64,000 nucleotides of DNA from Carettochelys insculpta (Eukaryota > Chordata > Testudines > Carettochelyidae), in NCBI RefSeq assembly GCF_033958435.1, contig NC_134152.1:15982001-16046000 (forward strand), written 5' to 3'. The translations under genes and the position numbers were made by a program. This document shows, piece by piece, positions 42,029 to 53,554 of the stretch (the first letter of the stretch is position 1; every line of letters starts with the position of its first letter). The notes under the pieces are model-generated. The model was not told the origin of the DNA and made no database searches. It worked only from the letters and a program-made list of their open reading frames with translations.

Positions 42029-44598
42029 ATAGAATCATAGAAGCATAGAACACTAGGACCGGAAGGGGCCTCGAGAGGCCATCGAGTCCAGTGTGCTGCC
42101 CCGACGGCAGGACCGACCACTATCTACACCATCCCTGATAGACATCTATCTAATCTGTTCTTAAATATCTCCAGCGAGGGAGATTCCACAACCTCCCTTG
42201 GCAACTTATTCCAGTACTGGACCACCATGACAGTTAGGAACTTTTTCCTAATGTCCAACCTAAACTTCCCTTGCTGCAGCTTAAGTCCATTGCCTCTTGT
42301 TCTCTCCTCAGAGGCCAAGAAGAACAAATTTTCTCCCTCCTCCTTATGACACCCTTTAAGATATCTGAAAACCGCTATCATGTCCCCCCTTAATCTTCTT
42401 TTTTCCAAGCTAAACAAGCCCAATTCTTTCAGCCTTTCTTCATAAGTCATGTTCTCCAGAACTTTTATCATTCTAGTTGCTCTTCTCTGGACCTTCTCTA
42501 ATTTCTCCACATCTTTCTTGAATTGGGGTGCCCAGAACTGGACACAATATTCCAGCTGAGGCCTAACCAGCGCAGAGTAGAGTGGTAGAATGATTTCTCG
42601 TGTCTTGTTCACAACACACCTGCTAATGCATCCCAGAATCATGTTTGCTTTTTTTGCAACAGCATCACACTGTTGACTCATATTTAACTTGTGATCTACT
42701 AGAACCCCTAGATCCCTTTCTGCTGTACTCCTTCCTAGACAGTCTTTTCCCATTCTGTATGTGTGAAACAGATTATTCCTTCCTAAGTGCAGCACCTTAC
42801 ATTTATCTTTATTAAACTTCATCCTGTTTACTTCAGACCATTTCTCCAATTTATCTAGATCATTCTGAATTATGACCCTATCCTCCAAGGTAGTTGCAAC
42901 CCCTCCCAGCTTGGTATCATCTGCAAACTTAATAAGCGTACTTCCTATGCCAATATCCAAATCATTAATGAAGATATTGAACAGAACTGGACCCAAAACA
43001 GACCCCTGCGGAACCCCACTTGTTATGCTTTTCCAGCAGGATTGAGCACCATTAACAACTACTCTCTGGGTACGATTAGCCAGCCAGTTATGCACCCACC
43101 TTATTGCAGCCCCATTTAAGTTGGACTTGCCTAGTTTGTCGATAAGAATATTATGTGAGACTGTATCAAATGCTTTACTAAAGTCTAGGTATACCACATC
43201 CACTGCTTTTCCCTTATCTACGAGTCTCGTTATCGTGTCAAAAAAAGCTGTCAGGTTGGTTTGACATGATTTGCTTTTTACAAGACCATGCTGGCTGTTC
43301 CCTATCACTTTACTACCTTCCAAGTGCTTGCAGATGACTTCCTTAACTACCTGCTCCATTACCTTTCCTGGCACAGAAGTTAAGCTGACTGGCCTGTAAT
43401 TTCCTGGGTTGTTCTTATTCCCCTTTTTGTAGATGGGCACTATATTTGCCCTCTTCCAGTCTTCTGGAATCTCTCCTGTCTCCCATGACTTTCCAAAAAT
43501 GAGAGCTAACAGCTCAGCTACCTCTTCTATCAGCTCCTTGAGGATTCTAGGATGCATTTCATCAGGCCCTGGTGACTTGCAGACATCTAATTTTTCCAAA
43601 TGGTTTTTAACTTGTTCTTTTCTTATTTCAAAAACTAACTCTACCCCTTTTCCACCAGCATTCACTATGTCAGGCATTCCTTCAGACTTCTCTGTGAAGA
43701 CCGAAACAAAGAAGTCATTAAGCATCTCTGCCATTTCCAAGTTCCCCGTTACTGTTTCTCCCTCCTCACTGAGCAATGGCCCTACCCTGTCCTTGGTCTT
43801 CCTCTTGTTTCTAATATATTTGTAAAAGGCCTTCTTGTTACCCTTTATGCCTGTAGCTAGTTGGAGCTCATTTTGTGCCTTAGCCTTTCTAATTTTACTC
43901 CTGCATTCCTGTGTTATTTGCCTATGTTCATTCTTTGTAATTTGTCCTAGTTTCCATTTTTTATAGGATTCCTTTTTTCGTTTGAGATCATGCAGGATCT
44001 CCTTGTTAAGCCAAGGCAGTCTTTGCCCATATTTACTATCTTTCCTACATAGGGGAATAGCTTGTTTTTGGGCCCTTAATAATGTCTCTCTGAAAAACTG
44101 CCAGCTCTCCTCAGTTGTTTTTCCCCTCAGTTTTTCCTCCCATGGGATCTTACCTACCAGCTCTCTGAGTTTACCAAAATCTGCCTTCCTGAAATCCATC
44201 GTCTCTATTTTGCTATTTTCCCTCCTACCAGTCCTTAGAATTGTGAATTCTATGATTTCATGATCACTTTCACCCAAGCAGCCTCCTACATTCAAATTCT
44301 CGACCAAGTCCTCCTTATTTGTTAAAATCAAATCCAGAACAGTTTCTCCCCTGGTGGCTTTTTCAACTTTTTGGAATAAAAAATTGTCTCCAATGCAGTC
44401 TAAGAACTTATTGGATAGTCTGTGCCCCGCTGTATTAGTGTCCCAGCATATATCTGGATAGTTAAAGTCCCCCATCACCACCAAATCCTGGGCTGTGGAT
44501 GATTTTGTTAGTTGTCTAAAAAAAGCATCATCCACCTCTTCCACCTGGTTAGGTGGCCTGTAGTAGACTCCTAGCAGGACATCACCCTTGTTGGATGC
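42029..44598 (-). mobile_element. CR1 LINE, 5'-truncated, largely intact
   Basis: A CR1 copy in minus orientation with the 3' end at 42029 (AGAATCATAGAAGCATAGAA on the plus strand) and the 5' truncation at about 44598, inside the endonuclease domain. The flanks share CTGGGT (before 42029) and CTGGAT (after 44598), a possible 6-bp target duplication with one mismatch. It is the longest CR1 of the window and the useful reference for the other copies. Confidence 0.92.
42124..44598 (-). CDS. CR1 ORF2 protein, C-terminal endonuclease plus reverse transcriptase, open frame
   Basis: More than 820 codons are open on the minus strand; the frame enters from the truncation with [14 protein letters not shown], so there is no native start. 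Numbering from EEVDD (44541) as residue 2: endonuclease remnants [13 protein letters not shown] (22-34) and ESDHEIIEF (92-100). The RT begins near [16 protein letters not shown] (323-338), with [15 protein letters not shown] (379-393), [17 protein letters not shown] (451-467), the [15 protein letters not shown] block (509-523) and [12 protein letters not shown] (537-548) with catalytic Asp-Asp at 542-543. The C-terminal domain ends [22 protein letters not shown]1 ORF2 would nick DNA and prime reverse transcription from its own 3' end. Lacking the 5' half of the endonuclease, the 5' UTR and ORF1, the copy cannot be autonomous. The absence of stops suggests a recent insertion. Confidence 0.9.
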   Translation of the reverse strand, partial: ASNKGDVLLGVYYRPPNQVEEVDDAFFRQLTKSSTAQDLVVMGDFNYPDICWDTNTAGHRLSNKFLDCIGDNFLFQKVEKATRGETVLDLILTNKEDLVENLNVGGCLGESDHEIIEFTILRTGRRENSKIETMDFRKADFGKLRELVGKIPWEEKLRGKTTEESWQFFRETLLRAQKQAIPLCRKDSKYGQRLPWLNKEILHDLKRKKESYKKWKLGQITKNEHRQITQECRSKIRKAKAQNELQLATGIKGNKKAFYKYIRNKRKTKDRVGPLLSEEGETVTGNLEMAEMLNDFFVSVFTEKSEGMPDIVNAGGKGVELVFEIRKEQVKNHLEKLDVCKSPGPDEMHPRILKELIEEVAELLALIFGKSWETGEIPEDWKRANIVPIYKKGNKNNPGNYRPVSLTSVPGKVMEQVVKEVICKHLEGSKVIGNSQHGLVKSKSCQTNLTAFFDTITRLVDKGKAVDVVYLDFSKAFDTVSHNILIDKLGKSNLNGAAIRWVHNWLANRTQRVVVNGAQSCWKSITSGVPQGSVLGPVLFNIFINDLDIGIGSTLIKFADDTKLGGVATTLEDRVIIQNDLDKLEKWSEVNRMKFNKDKCKVLHLGRNNLFHTYRMGKDCLGRSTAERDLGVLVDHKLNMSQQCDAVAKKANMILGCISRCVVNKTREIILPLYSALVRPQLEYCVQFWAPQFKKDVEKLEKVQRRATRMIKVLENMTYEERLKELGLFSLEKRRLRGDMIAVFRYLKGCHKEEGENLFFLASEERTRGNGLKLQQGKFRLDIRKKFLTVMVVQYWNKLPREVVESPSLEIFKNRLDRCLSGMV

Positions 44599-45039
44599 TG
44601 GATATGAAAGAGTTTACTGTTATTTACTTTATTGTTTGTGACCAGTGATGATAACTAATCACAGAGTTTTGTTAGATGATGGTTATGCTTGATGTCCCTA
44701 CTATAATTTTGATATCTGCTAATATAGGGGCCTTTTAATGGCTTCCTGAAATGCTGCTCTAATCAATTTTATTTTCACAAATAAATAATCCAGTGTGGTC
44801 CATAACCCTATTCAAACCTTTTTCGTGGCTCAAATTCTTGAAGCACAAATAAAGGCAGTTCATGTTTCTGAATGCATTGGAAACCATCATATTTCAGCTA
44901 ATTACTAGAATAAGGCTACGTTAATCTTTGTACTCTAGCATTAGCATAGTTAGTAATGTTGTCCACACCCAAAAAATCCTCTTGAGGCTTCCTGTGCAGG
45001 AATTAAATTATGCCCAAAATACTCCACTCTAAAAACTCC
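44599..45039. other. No recognised feature
   Basis: AT-rich DNA between the CR1 and the DIRS-like relic. Confidence 0.45.
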
Positions 45040-46960
45040 ATCTCCTATCTCTGTTCCTTCTTAATCAGCAAAGATCACCAATACTGCCTGTATCAACTTG
45101 GAGAAGCGCTTGTCTCTACCAGGTGCAGTATCTGACATGCCTTCTCCAGCCAGACCCAAATGTATGGGAATTCCAACTTAAATAGCACCCAGGGAAAAGA
45201 CCATGAGGCTCCACTCAGGTCCAGACCAGGGAACATCCTGTCTGCCATGCATCAGGCAGTATCATAAAGGAGTGTACCACTTAACCCAAGGCCTAACACA
45301 ATAATGAGGGAGATCATGCTTATGAACCTCCTGTCAAAGATTCATCAGGAGAGCAGGGAATGTTCTCATAAACACAAGAGGAGATTCCCCTCTAAGTCCA
45401 CTCCTAAGAGAATGGACTCCTCCCTGACCCCATCAAGACTAAGCAAATCTTTATGCCCAAGTCACAAAGACTTAGAACTTAAATCTAAGAGCCAGGATGA
45501 AAAGGCTCATGGGAGCAAGGATCTGTCAGTACCTGGAGTTGCACCAGCAATAGCGCTGCCAGCAGTGTTGTCCAGGTCAAGAGATTAAGTCTCTGTTGGG
45601 ACTCTTAGCTGCTGGCAATAATGCCTTAACCCTTATGGACCTGTCAGTCCAGAGTCTTCATACCTACACTTCAGCTGTACAGGCAGACAGATCCCTGCAC
45701 ACTCCAAATGAGTAGAAAGGCACCTCTATGGAGGACATCTTTATCCTCCTGGTTCTGCACTGTCATTTAACAGAGAGCTAATGACCCCATCAGAAGATAC
45801 AGGCTATTGGAAAGTCTATTCTTCAGCTCATTTACTAGCCTCACATTTGTTTGGATGGACCTAACCAATAGCATTATCAGTTCCTCTTGTTCTGGCTTTC
45901 ACATCACTGAAGTACAAGAGGGAGATTGTTCAGACAGAAGATCACACCTCCGTCCAAACCTCAGAACCAACGTTGCCTCATGTGCTGGGGATCATCAACC
46001 CAACTTCTGGCACTCCTATTGGCGCTATCCATGGTACCCACACACATGACATGCTGAATCTCTTCTGTCTAATAGGGAGGCATATCACCCCTCCCCAGGA
46101 AAGCAACCACAGCTGCTTCTTGATCATACAGACAAGGAAGACTATGATGAGCTGGATCTGACTATTCTCATAATAGCAGCTCTGGTATCCTTCTCATCTC
46201 CCAATCAGCCACTCACCTCTGAATGATCACAAGCAGTTCCAAGAGCTGGTATACAAGGTGCCAGGGAGGATCCAGGACACACAGTACAACTCCTAGACAT
46301 CCCGCATCCCAGGGGATCCAGCCAGAGATCACTTCTGGTGAATGAACCGGCAAGAGCTACATATGTTGCTACCACCATAAAGGCTAAGAAGCAATTTTTG
46401 TGTTGGTTAAGGAAGCAGAGTTCACTTTACCTATACTGCACCAAACTCTCTAGTAGTTCAGACTGCCACAGAAAGATCCAGGCATCCACACTCTAACTAT
46501 CTGGAGGGACCCACACATGAAGAAAACGTTTACTTCCTCAACCTTCCAGTCTAGAATATTGAACTATTAAATGCTGTTGGGTAAGTGTGATTTTTGTGGA
46601 TTATTCAAAATGCCTAGATTTTTAGGATAAATTAGCTCAACAAAACCAGCCTCAATATCAGATCCTTATTGATGAAAGCAGGCTGGTGGGCCAGAATGTC
46701 TCTGCTATGTGGGGTCAATGAAGCCGACAGTATGTTGAGGTCAAGGACAACTGCCATTGTCATGCATTGGAATCAAGGCTACTCTCTTTTGGTTTTCTCA
46801 GGGAGGTCTAGAACACTGTGAAGGACAGTCAGCGACACCTAACTTTTCAATGAAAATACAGACAAGACTTTGCACTCACTAAAGGATTCCAGGGCAACTG
46901 TCTGCTCCTTGAATATATATTACACTAGCACCAAAGAGGAAATACCATAAATACTCCTGA
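45040..46960 (+). pseudogene. Decayed gag-like region of a DIRS-type retroelement
   Basis: The plus strand shows, across several frames, the expected order of a vertebrate DIRS-type gag-like protein. A basic/Ser-rich segment KHKRRFPSKSTPKRMDSSLT (45360-45430) comes first, then an acidic part, then HKQFQELVYKVPGRIQDTQY (about 46220-46280). VHFTYTAPNSLVVQTATERSR (about 46420-46480), LLGKCDFCGLF and a final LCTH*RIPGQL block (about 46870) follow. PNSLVV followed by a basic Arg-rich patch is the best landmark. At least eight stops or frame changes are present. No RT, RNase H or tyrosine recombinase could be found downstream. The assignment rests on remembered motifs. Confidence 0.45.
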
Positions 46961-48269
46961 AAACCATGGCTGAACCATATTTTCCACCAGTGATCCTATA
47001 AATCTCCTTCAGAAATGACAGACGGTGCAAAAATCACAATATCCTGCATCTTTCACATCAACCCAACCTCACCCCTTGGCCAAAAGACACTTCTGATGGG
47101 ACCTACTGCTAACATACTTTGGTGGTTGTCTAGCACTCTTGTGCCACAACTGAAGTTCAGTAACAACTGGTGCTGGGTCTGATCCATCTATACTATACAT
47201 AAGGTTTTTCTCCCTACTGTATACTAAGCCCTGTTCCTTGGCCTCTTGAGGAACCATTCCACCACTAAGAGGGATCAAGATTCTAATCCTTACTCAGTTT
47301 TTGTATTGTAATATTTCAATTAATATGGATACAGTTCTAAAAGATGAACTGCATGGAACATGGAATGCCACACAATGTAATCTTACAATAGCCTCATAGT
47401 AATCGTCCAGATTTCTTTATATTTAAATGGCTATTTGGTATGGTAAAACAAAAGCACAATTGCCTTCAGCCTCATGACGATTTGTTTTAAAAAAGGAGAA
47501 TCTCTCAGAATCATATTCTGTTTGACTGTAGTATTTTTATTTCCCCCAAGAAAACTGTAGGAGCTGGAATTGCATGATTTTCATAGATATTTCTTCATAT
47601 GAAAGGAGAGAGACCTCATCTTACTATATTTCCTAACTTTTGAGAGATTGACTTTGCAAACTTAATGTGCTTTCATGTAGGGTTTTTTAAGTGTGTGTAT
47701 GATAGGCTATGCTTCTTTTCATGTGCATTTCTTCATTCATGTAACTAGAAGCCAAAATTCTTTTTTTTTTCAAATGAAGATATATTTTCAGAATTGTAGT
47801 CCCAATGTGTGTCACTGAGTTATCTACAAGATTTTTAAAATCCATTATTATTTTTATTTTACTTGTCAGTATAAAGTATTGGGTTGATACTTGCAGGTTA
47901 AATAATAAAGGAATGCTTGCTTTTGCTTACATGTACAGAAACTGGTTGTTACCTATTATGTGATTTTTGTATGAAATGAAACTTATATGCAATATAAACA
48001 GTTGTTTAGGTAAATGTATTGATATTTAAGCTCAAATATGTAATTATTGCTTTCAGCATTCATCCTGATTTAATTTTAGTAAATTGCTGTAAAATTCTTG
48101 CACAGTTTTTACTTTCAAAAGCTATGATATTTTGTAAGTTCAGGAGATAGAGGCTCTATGGCTTACTGGTCTCAAAAGGACTCTGTTTAGTATGGCTATG
48201 GCTCCATTACTCCCAAATTTTGCAAGTTAGAATTTTGAAATTTGGGAACTGAAAGAGGAAGTTTCGAAA
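46961..48269. other. No recognised feature; AT-rich DNA
   Basis: No gene or repeat family was recognised; part of 46961-47290 could be more of the DIRS-like relic. Confidence 0.45.
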
Positions 48270-48530
48270 GGCCATGTCTACAAGCACAAAGCTGATCATA
48301 CTTACCATCCGCTCTTTTGAAAGATTGTCTTGCTCTTTCGAAAGGGATTGTCCAGACAGAAATGCGCACCCTTTCGAAGAATGAGCCAGGAAACACTTTG
48401 GACAGGGTCACAGGGCTGATAAGACTTTCCAGGGCTCGCAGCGAGCTGCTCTCTTAAAGGGCCCCTCCCAAACACACCCACCTGTGCAAAATAACCCAGT
48501 GACCCCTAAGTGACTGGCCACGCTCAGGCA

Positions 48531-49700
48531 TGTTAGGGTGAATTGCATGGACATTTGAACAGCGCAGTGAGGTATGTAGGATGGAGGCAGGGTACAGAGA
48601 CCCTTTTAAAATACTATAAAGAAATATGCCTCAGTACAAAATGGCTAAAACATTAAGCCCAGGACAAGAACCGAGGAACCGAGTAAACTGGGCAAGTCTA
48701 AACCAGTTAGCACCGGGATTTACCAGATTGCATACAGCCTGCATTAACAGCAGTATGTAACTTAAGCAGCATTCACATCCTAAATTGAAAAACAGGAAAG
48801 ACCATGGCCTCTGACCCATCAGCCCAGTGGAGCCAGCTGTGTACCTTAAAAAGGGAAAAAATAAGTATGAGATATATAGTTGTGTAAAATGGGGAGCGGG
48901 GCTGAGGGGGGCTGCAAGCACGGAGAAGCAGAAGCAACCAGGCTGTGATGTGTCAGGCCTCGGGTGGAGCCAGCAAACAGCAGGATTATAAAGGGGGGGC
49001 TACAAGGTAAGGAGGAAGAGGACGACTTCCCGAATCCTGGAGAGACTGGATGCTGTCTGCGACAAGGCCTGGTCACCCTTCGCCGCTCCTCCCGCCTGCT
49101 CATGAGTTAGATAGCGTAGGGTGTGAATACCTAATGGTACCATGAAAATCTGTATTGGTAGTATAGCTACCTGAAGTAACATGATGCAACAGTGCATCTT
49201 ATTCCTGTATCTGCTTAACTATGTAAGTATATGCTCTCAGTAAATGCTCACATTAACTCTATTTGTATTCTGTTTGTTTGTAGCCTGTCCTGTGGCAAGT
49301 CTGTCTATATGTTTACGTTTTAGTTTCATGAGCCTGTAAGGGTCACGTGTAAGGCTGAGGCAAAGACGTCCCAGAATCCCCAAAAGGGCTTTGACCCAAT
49401 GACCGGGAAGTTCTGAAAGCAAAGCTGCCTCAGCTGGGAAGTGTGATCCGCTGAACCTCCGTGCTCTACAGGACAGAGTGGTGTTTGTGTCTGTATGTCA
49501 CACCCTCCTATTAACCCTTAAATAGTCCCATCCCCTGAAACTCGAAACTCACACTTCTTGGGGAGAGATAACAGCTCTTAGAAACTGGGGTAGATAACAG
49601 TCACTGAATTCCACCAACCCGTGGGCTGTTTTAGATAACTACTGGGAGTTAGCAAAACCTGAGGGGGTGCTTCTCTTTCTTTTGGGTGTAATCCTATTCC
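48531..49700 (+). mobile_element. Possible LTR inserted in Harbinger element A
   Basis: Starts TGTTAGGGTGAATTGC and has a TATA-type box GATTATAAAGG (about 48983). A polyadenylation-type AGTAAATGCTCAC (about 49239) and a CA end GTCTGTATGTCACA (49502) follow, with a T-rich stretch and TTTGTAGCC between. The order fits a U3-R-U5 layout of about 970 bp. I could not find matching flanks, so the right boundary is open (49502 or further). Confidence 0.35.
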
Positions 49701-50129
49701 TCCTGTTAGTAGTGTGGTGTGAGCCATGGCTATAACTACACCAGTTTCGTTAACGGCAGAATCAATCTCTGTGCGGGTCATCACCAAGAAGCAGCCCTCC
49801 TTTTTTCCCAGTTCAACACTCCACTCACCTCCACCCTTATTTGCTCCTCACCACCCTGCACATGCAAAGGGCTGCTGAGCTGCAGACAGCAGTGCAGACC
49901 TTGTGCTGGGAGCGAGGGCCTCATCACAGCCACCTGCATGGCCTCCCAGCAGCTGCCCTACGCCGATGTCTGCCCCCACTCCAGCTGGCTGCTGTGCTCC
50001 TGGTCCTCGTGGAAGCCCTGAAGCCCATGACCCCTCCCACCAGGGTCCTGCAGGCCCTTGCCATAGGGCACTCTCAGTGCCCTGTTCCCCGTCCCATCCA
50101 GCACCTCTGGAGGTTCCCCGGCAGCGGAG

Positions 50130-51140
50130 GCTAGTGGGAGAGGCTGGTGATGGGCCAGTGGGACAACGAAAGATGGTTCCAAAACTTTCATGGGGCTGTG
50201 CCAGTGGCTCTTACCTGCCCTGCAGCATGAGAACAGCCGCCTGCAGCCCGCACTCAAAAGGGCAGACATTGCATTGTGGCAGCTGGCCACTCTGGACAGC
50301 CGCCATTTGGTCAGACGCCAATTTGGGGTGGGCAAGGCCACTGTTGGGGCCGTCCTCCTGGAAGTAAGTTAGGCTGGGGTCTCACACCTACCACAGGGAG
50401 GGCAGAGAGGGCTCCTGGGCTTGGGGGGTCCCTTCAGGGAACCGGGCTGGGGGCCTATGGGGCACCCAGCCATGCAGGCCCGATTGTTGATGCCTTCACT
50501 CACATGCAGGTGATTTGGCTGATCAATCACATCCTACTGTGGAGAGCAGTCTGGGGTGAGGATCTCGCCACCACCATAGCAGGATTTGCAAACCTTGGGT
50601 TCCCAAACTGCTTTGGCACCTTCAACGAAACCCATACTATGAGCTGGGCCCTGGACCACAGCACAGGGCAATATATAGACTGGAAGGGGCACCACTCTGT
50701 GGTGCTGCAGGCCCTTGTTGATGCCAAAGGCTGCTTCATTGACATCTGTGTGGGCTAGTCCAGATAAGCTTATGAGGCCCGGGTCTTCCAGAACTCCTGG
50801 CTGGGGCGCGGAATGGAGGAGGGCACCTACATCCCTGCCCAGGAGCTCCCCATGGGGGAGCCAGCATGATGCTGCTCCACATTGTGGCTGATGCTGTGTA
50901 CCCCTTGCAGCCATGGCTGATGCCCCTGCACACAGGACACACCATCCGCAGCCAGGATGTTTCTAATGAGCATCTAAACCACACCCGCAATACTGTAGAA
51001 TGGGCTTCTGGGCTCTTGAAGGGATGCTTTCTTTGTTTGCAGATACGTCTGGATGTCAGCCCCCGCCACATCCCCAGGGTGGTTGCGGCTTGCTGTGCTC
51101 ACTACAACAGCGAGAGCAAGCAGGAGCAGTTTGTGCAGGG
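50130..51140 (+). pseudogene. Harbinger transposase A, two exons, broken
   Basis: Exon 1 (about 50130-50363): WERLVMGQWDNERWFQNFHG, a frame change near 50190, then LCQWLLPALQHENSRLQPAL and RRQFGVGKATVGAVLLE. A donor GTAAGT follows at 50364, and an acceptor TCACATGCAG ends at 50509. Exon 2: VIWLINHILLWRAVWGEDLA, IAGFANLGFPNCFGTFNETH, the HHSVVLQALVDAKGCFIDIC block (stop), RVFQNSWL, frame changes, then NTVEWASGLLKGCFLCLQIR and VVAACCAHYN. The intron is 146 bp, phase 0. In the DDE fold the first Asp (family GAVDGTH) is Asn here (GTFNETH). The Glu of the VEWAxGxLKG block remains. Such transposases cut and paste the element together with a Myb-like partner. Confidence 0.8.
50364..50509 (+). other. 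Putative intron in transposase A
   Basis: Begins GTAAGT after ...GTCCTCCTGGAA and ends CACATGCAG before GTGATTTGGCTG. Removing it joins TVGAVLLE to VIWLINHILL in frame, matching the uninterrupted TVGVAVVQVAKAINTLL of the family at 1345-2260. The same acceptor position is kept in the second copy at 54782. Confidence 0.8.
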
Positions 51141-51599
51141 TGGGCTGCAGAGGCTGGCGCTGCCTATGAGCAGCCAGGCTCGGCCCCATGCCATCAGGCA
51201 CACTAGGATGGGGTTAGAGTTAGGGAGGCCCTCCAGGAGGCCTTTGGAGGGGAGCCCCAGTTACCTTCCACCAGGCATCCTCCAGCCCCCACTAAAACAG
51301 GTGCATATGAACTCTAACGGGGCTATCTACAGGGGCAAATGGAGAAGAAGTATGTACAATAGGGAGAGGGGGCAACTTGGAGGGGGGGCCATGGGTGGGG
51401 GAGGGCCTACTCCTGCATAGGAGTGGAAGGCTGTGACCCTTGGTGGGTGTGGGGGGCCCCTGCCACTCAGGGCCCCACTGGGGCAGGGACGGGGCAGGGA
51501 ATACAGGGAGCTGAGGGCAAGGGGACTGAGGAGGCAGTGGGGAATGTGGGCTTGGGGTGGATGGGGGACAGGGAGGGGTGATCTGCCCTGGCCTGCACT

Positions 51600-52784
51600 G
51601 GTGATGAGCCACTGGGTGAGTGCAATCTGGGCAGCTGGGGAGAGGTTGGACAGGATCAAGGTGGTCAATTCAGGAGGGTAGTGGGGGGGTACATTCGGCT
51701 GCTCCAGCTCTGACTGGGCAATGCGCAGGAGAGCCATAGCTACCTTGCTGCACACCTCCTGCTGCCAGACCCTGTCCTTGCATTCCATATTGAGCCACTG
51801 CTGCAGGACAGCCTCATCTGGGTCTTGGTGATGTCATTGTTGGGCCCTCTGGGACTGACCATGCGACAGCCTGGGCTGCGGGGATGGGGGGCGGTCCCCA
51901 GATCCCTCAGAGGGTGGGGTGGGACTGCTGGCTTCTGTGATGGGGCTGTCCTGGCCCTTGGAGGATGTAGCTGAGGAGACACAAGGGGGCGAGAAAGGCG
52001 ACCCATCAGTGCTGCAACCTGGCCCTAGGGTGCCATGCCTCACACCCCCTCCCAAGCCATCCGCCAACCTACCATTCACTTGCCCAACCCGCCCCCCACT
52101 CCCCGGAGGATCCTATGCACCCACTGGATGCTGTCTGCCACCATCTCCTTCCCCCGGTTGTGGGGCTGGCCATGGACATGGGTGCTGGGTGTCGCCATGC
52201 CTGGGCTTGGGACGCAGCTGAGGGAGACCAGGAAGGGCACCCCCCCCTTCCCCAAGCCCAGGGTTTCTGAATTGCCAGTTACTTACCTGGGGTTCCAGTG
52301 AACATATCTGTGAAGTCATGGCTTGATGGGGGGAAGGCAATGACCAGGGAGTCCTCCTCCTCCGAAGACACCTCTGGCTCCTCTGCCCTGGTGTGGCCTG
52401 AGGTTCCCAGCTGGTACTGCAGCTTCAGCGCAGGGTCAGTCTTGGGGCTACTGGTGTTGATGATGGCCTCCAGTTCTGCCACATCCTTTGGGCTGAGGAA
52501 GTGGGCCAGTGCCTTCTAATGTGGGCGACTCAGGGTGGCCCCTTCTCCCAAGCACCTTGCTGAGTCCCTGGCCCAACAGTAGGCATGCCTAAGTTCCTTC
52601 ACTTGGGACCTTACTCGATCAGCCATGTGGTGGGTGTGGCCACGGTTCCGGAGCCCTGGCGACAGTTGGTCAATGGCTGCAGCATTGCAGGGTCAGCTGG
52701 TGCTATGCTGCAGCACCTCTTCATCCCCCCAGAGGCCAAGGAGATCTTTTACCTCAGCATCTGTCCATGAGGGGCCTCTCCTTT
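51600..52784 (-). pseudogene. Myb/SANT-like DNA-binding protein of Harbinger element A, two exons
   Basis: On the minus strand exon 1 (52784-52288) reads GPSWTDAEVKDLLGLWGDEE, VLQHSTS, stop, then AAAIDQLSPGLRNRGHTHHM, VRSQVKELRHAYCWARDSAR and PKDVAELEAIINTSSPKTDP, with an acidic EEPEVSSEEEDS tail ending FTGTP. A donor GTAAGT follows (52287-52282). An acceptor CTCAG ends at 51971, and exon 2 continues in phase with ATSSKGQDSPITEASSP, stop, then DPDEAVLQQWLNMECKDRVW and SKVAMALLRIAQSELEQPN. The W...W...A spacing with a basic third helix is that of the Myb/SANT-like (trihelix) fold found in Harbinger partner proteins, which bind the element ends and help import the transposase. Two stops make it inactive. 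Confidence 0.7.
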
Positions 52785-53317
52785 TCTGGCCCTGGCTGGC
52801 CTCTGGTGACCTCTCTGTCTGGGAAGACGGGGGGGCTCCTGGGAGTCCCAGGTGTCTTAGCTGCTCGCCATCGGGCTGGTGGGGTGTGTTGCTGGGGTGT
52901 GGGAGCTGCTGCAGGGTGTGTCTGGCAGAGCTCGTGCTCCTGAGGCTGCCAGCTCACACTCAGCTTCCTGCTCGGGGTTTCCGAGTCCTTAAAAGCAGCC
53001 AGATCCAGAGACCATAGAGCCCTGCTGGTGCTGGCAAGGTTGTCTCCATGTGCCCTGAGGCTGCTGCCATGGAGGACCTGCTCTTTTGAAAGAATGGGCT
53101 GGGGAGCAGCTACACACTCCTCATTTGAAATTGGATTTCCAAAGAGGGCACACTTCCTGAAATCAGATAGGAAGAGGGATTGAGAAATGTGTGCCCCATT
53201 TTGGCAAAAATAATTTTGAAAGAAGCCATTATGCATGTAGATGCTCCATGGTATCTTTCAAAAGTAGGCCTCCTTTAGAAATTAATTTAAAAAACAAATG
53301 CTAATGTAGACACGGCG

Positions 53318-53554
53318 TACATGTTTAAATATAAACTTGCTTGTTTGCTGATATTATTTGAAAATTTGCAAGTTCACTGGATTAATCTTCATGGAACTGT
53401 ATTTTAAAATCAGTGAAGCGATTCTGTGTGTGTGTGTGTGTGCGCATTAAAATTCTGGAGAAATCATAAATATATTTGTTACCTAGATTCACATTCTTAA
53501 TTTTCCTTGACTAAAGCAAATTACATTTGGTATGTTCTGGAAAATAAAATATAG
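53318..53554. other. AT-rich spacer with a GT microsatellite
   Basis: A short GT run lies near 53427-53443. No other feature was recognised. Confidence 0.6.

Larger units (their letters stand above)
48270..53317. mobile_element. Large PIF/Harbinger element A with two convergent genes
   Basis: The left end is GGCCATGTCTACAAGC and the right end is GCTAATGTAGACACGGCG, an imperfect inverted pair of the same type as the MITEs in the window. Between them are a plus-strand transposase (50130-51140) and a minus-strand Myb/SANT-like gene (52784-51600), tail to tail. A foreign segment (about 48531-49700) seems to be inserted near the left end. A target duplication is not clear (AAA on the left, no match on the right). 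The subterminal TTTCGAAAG and CTTTTGAAAG motifs are the family's usual. All genes carry stops or frame changes. Confidence 0.65.

Noticed and set aside
43433..44263. Plus-strand frames of 93-130 codons
   Set aside because: They are antisense shadows of the CR1 ORF2.
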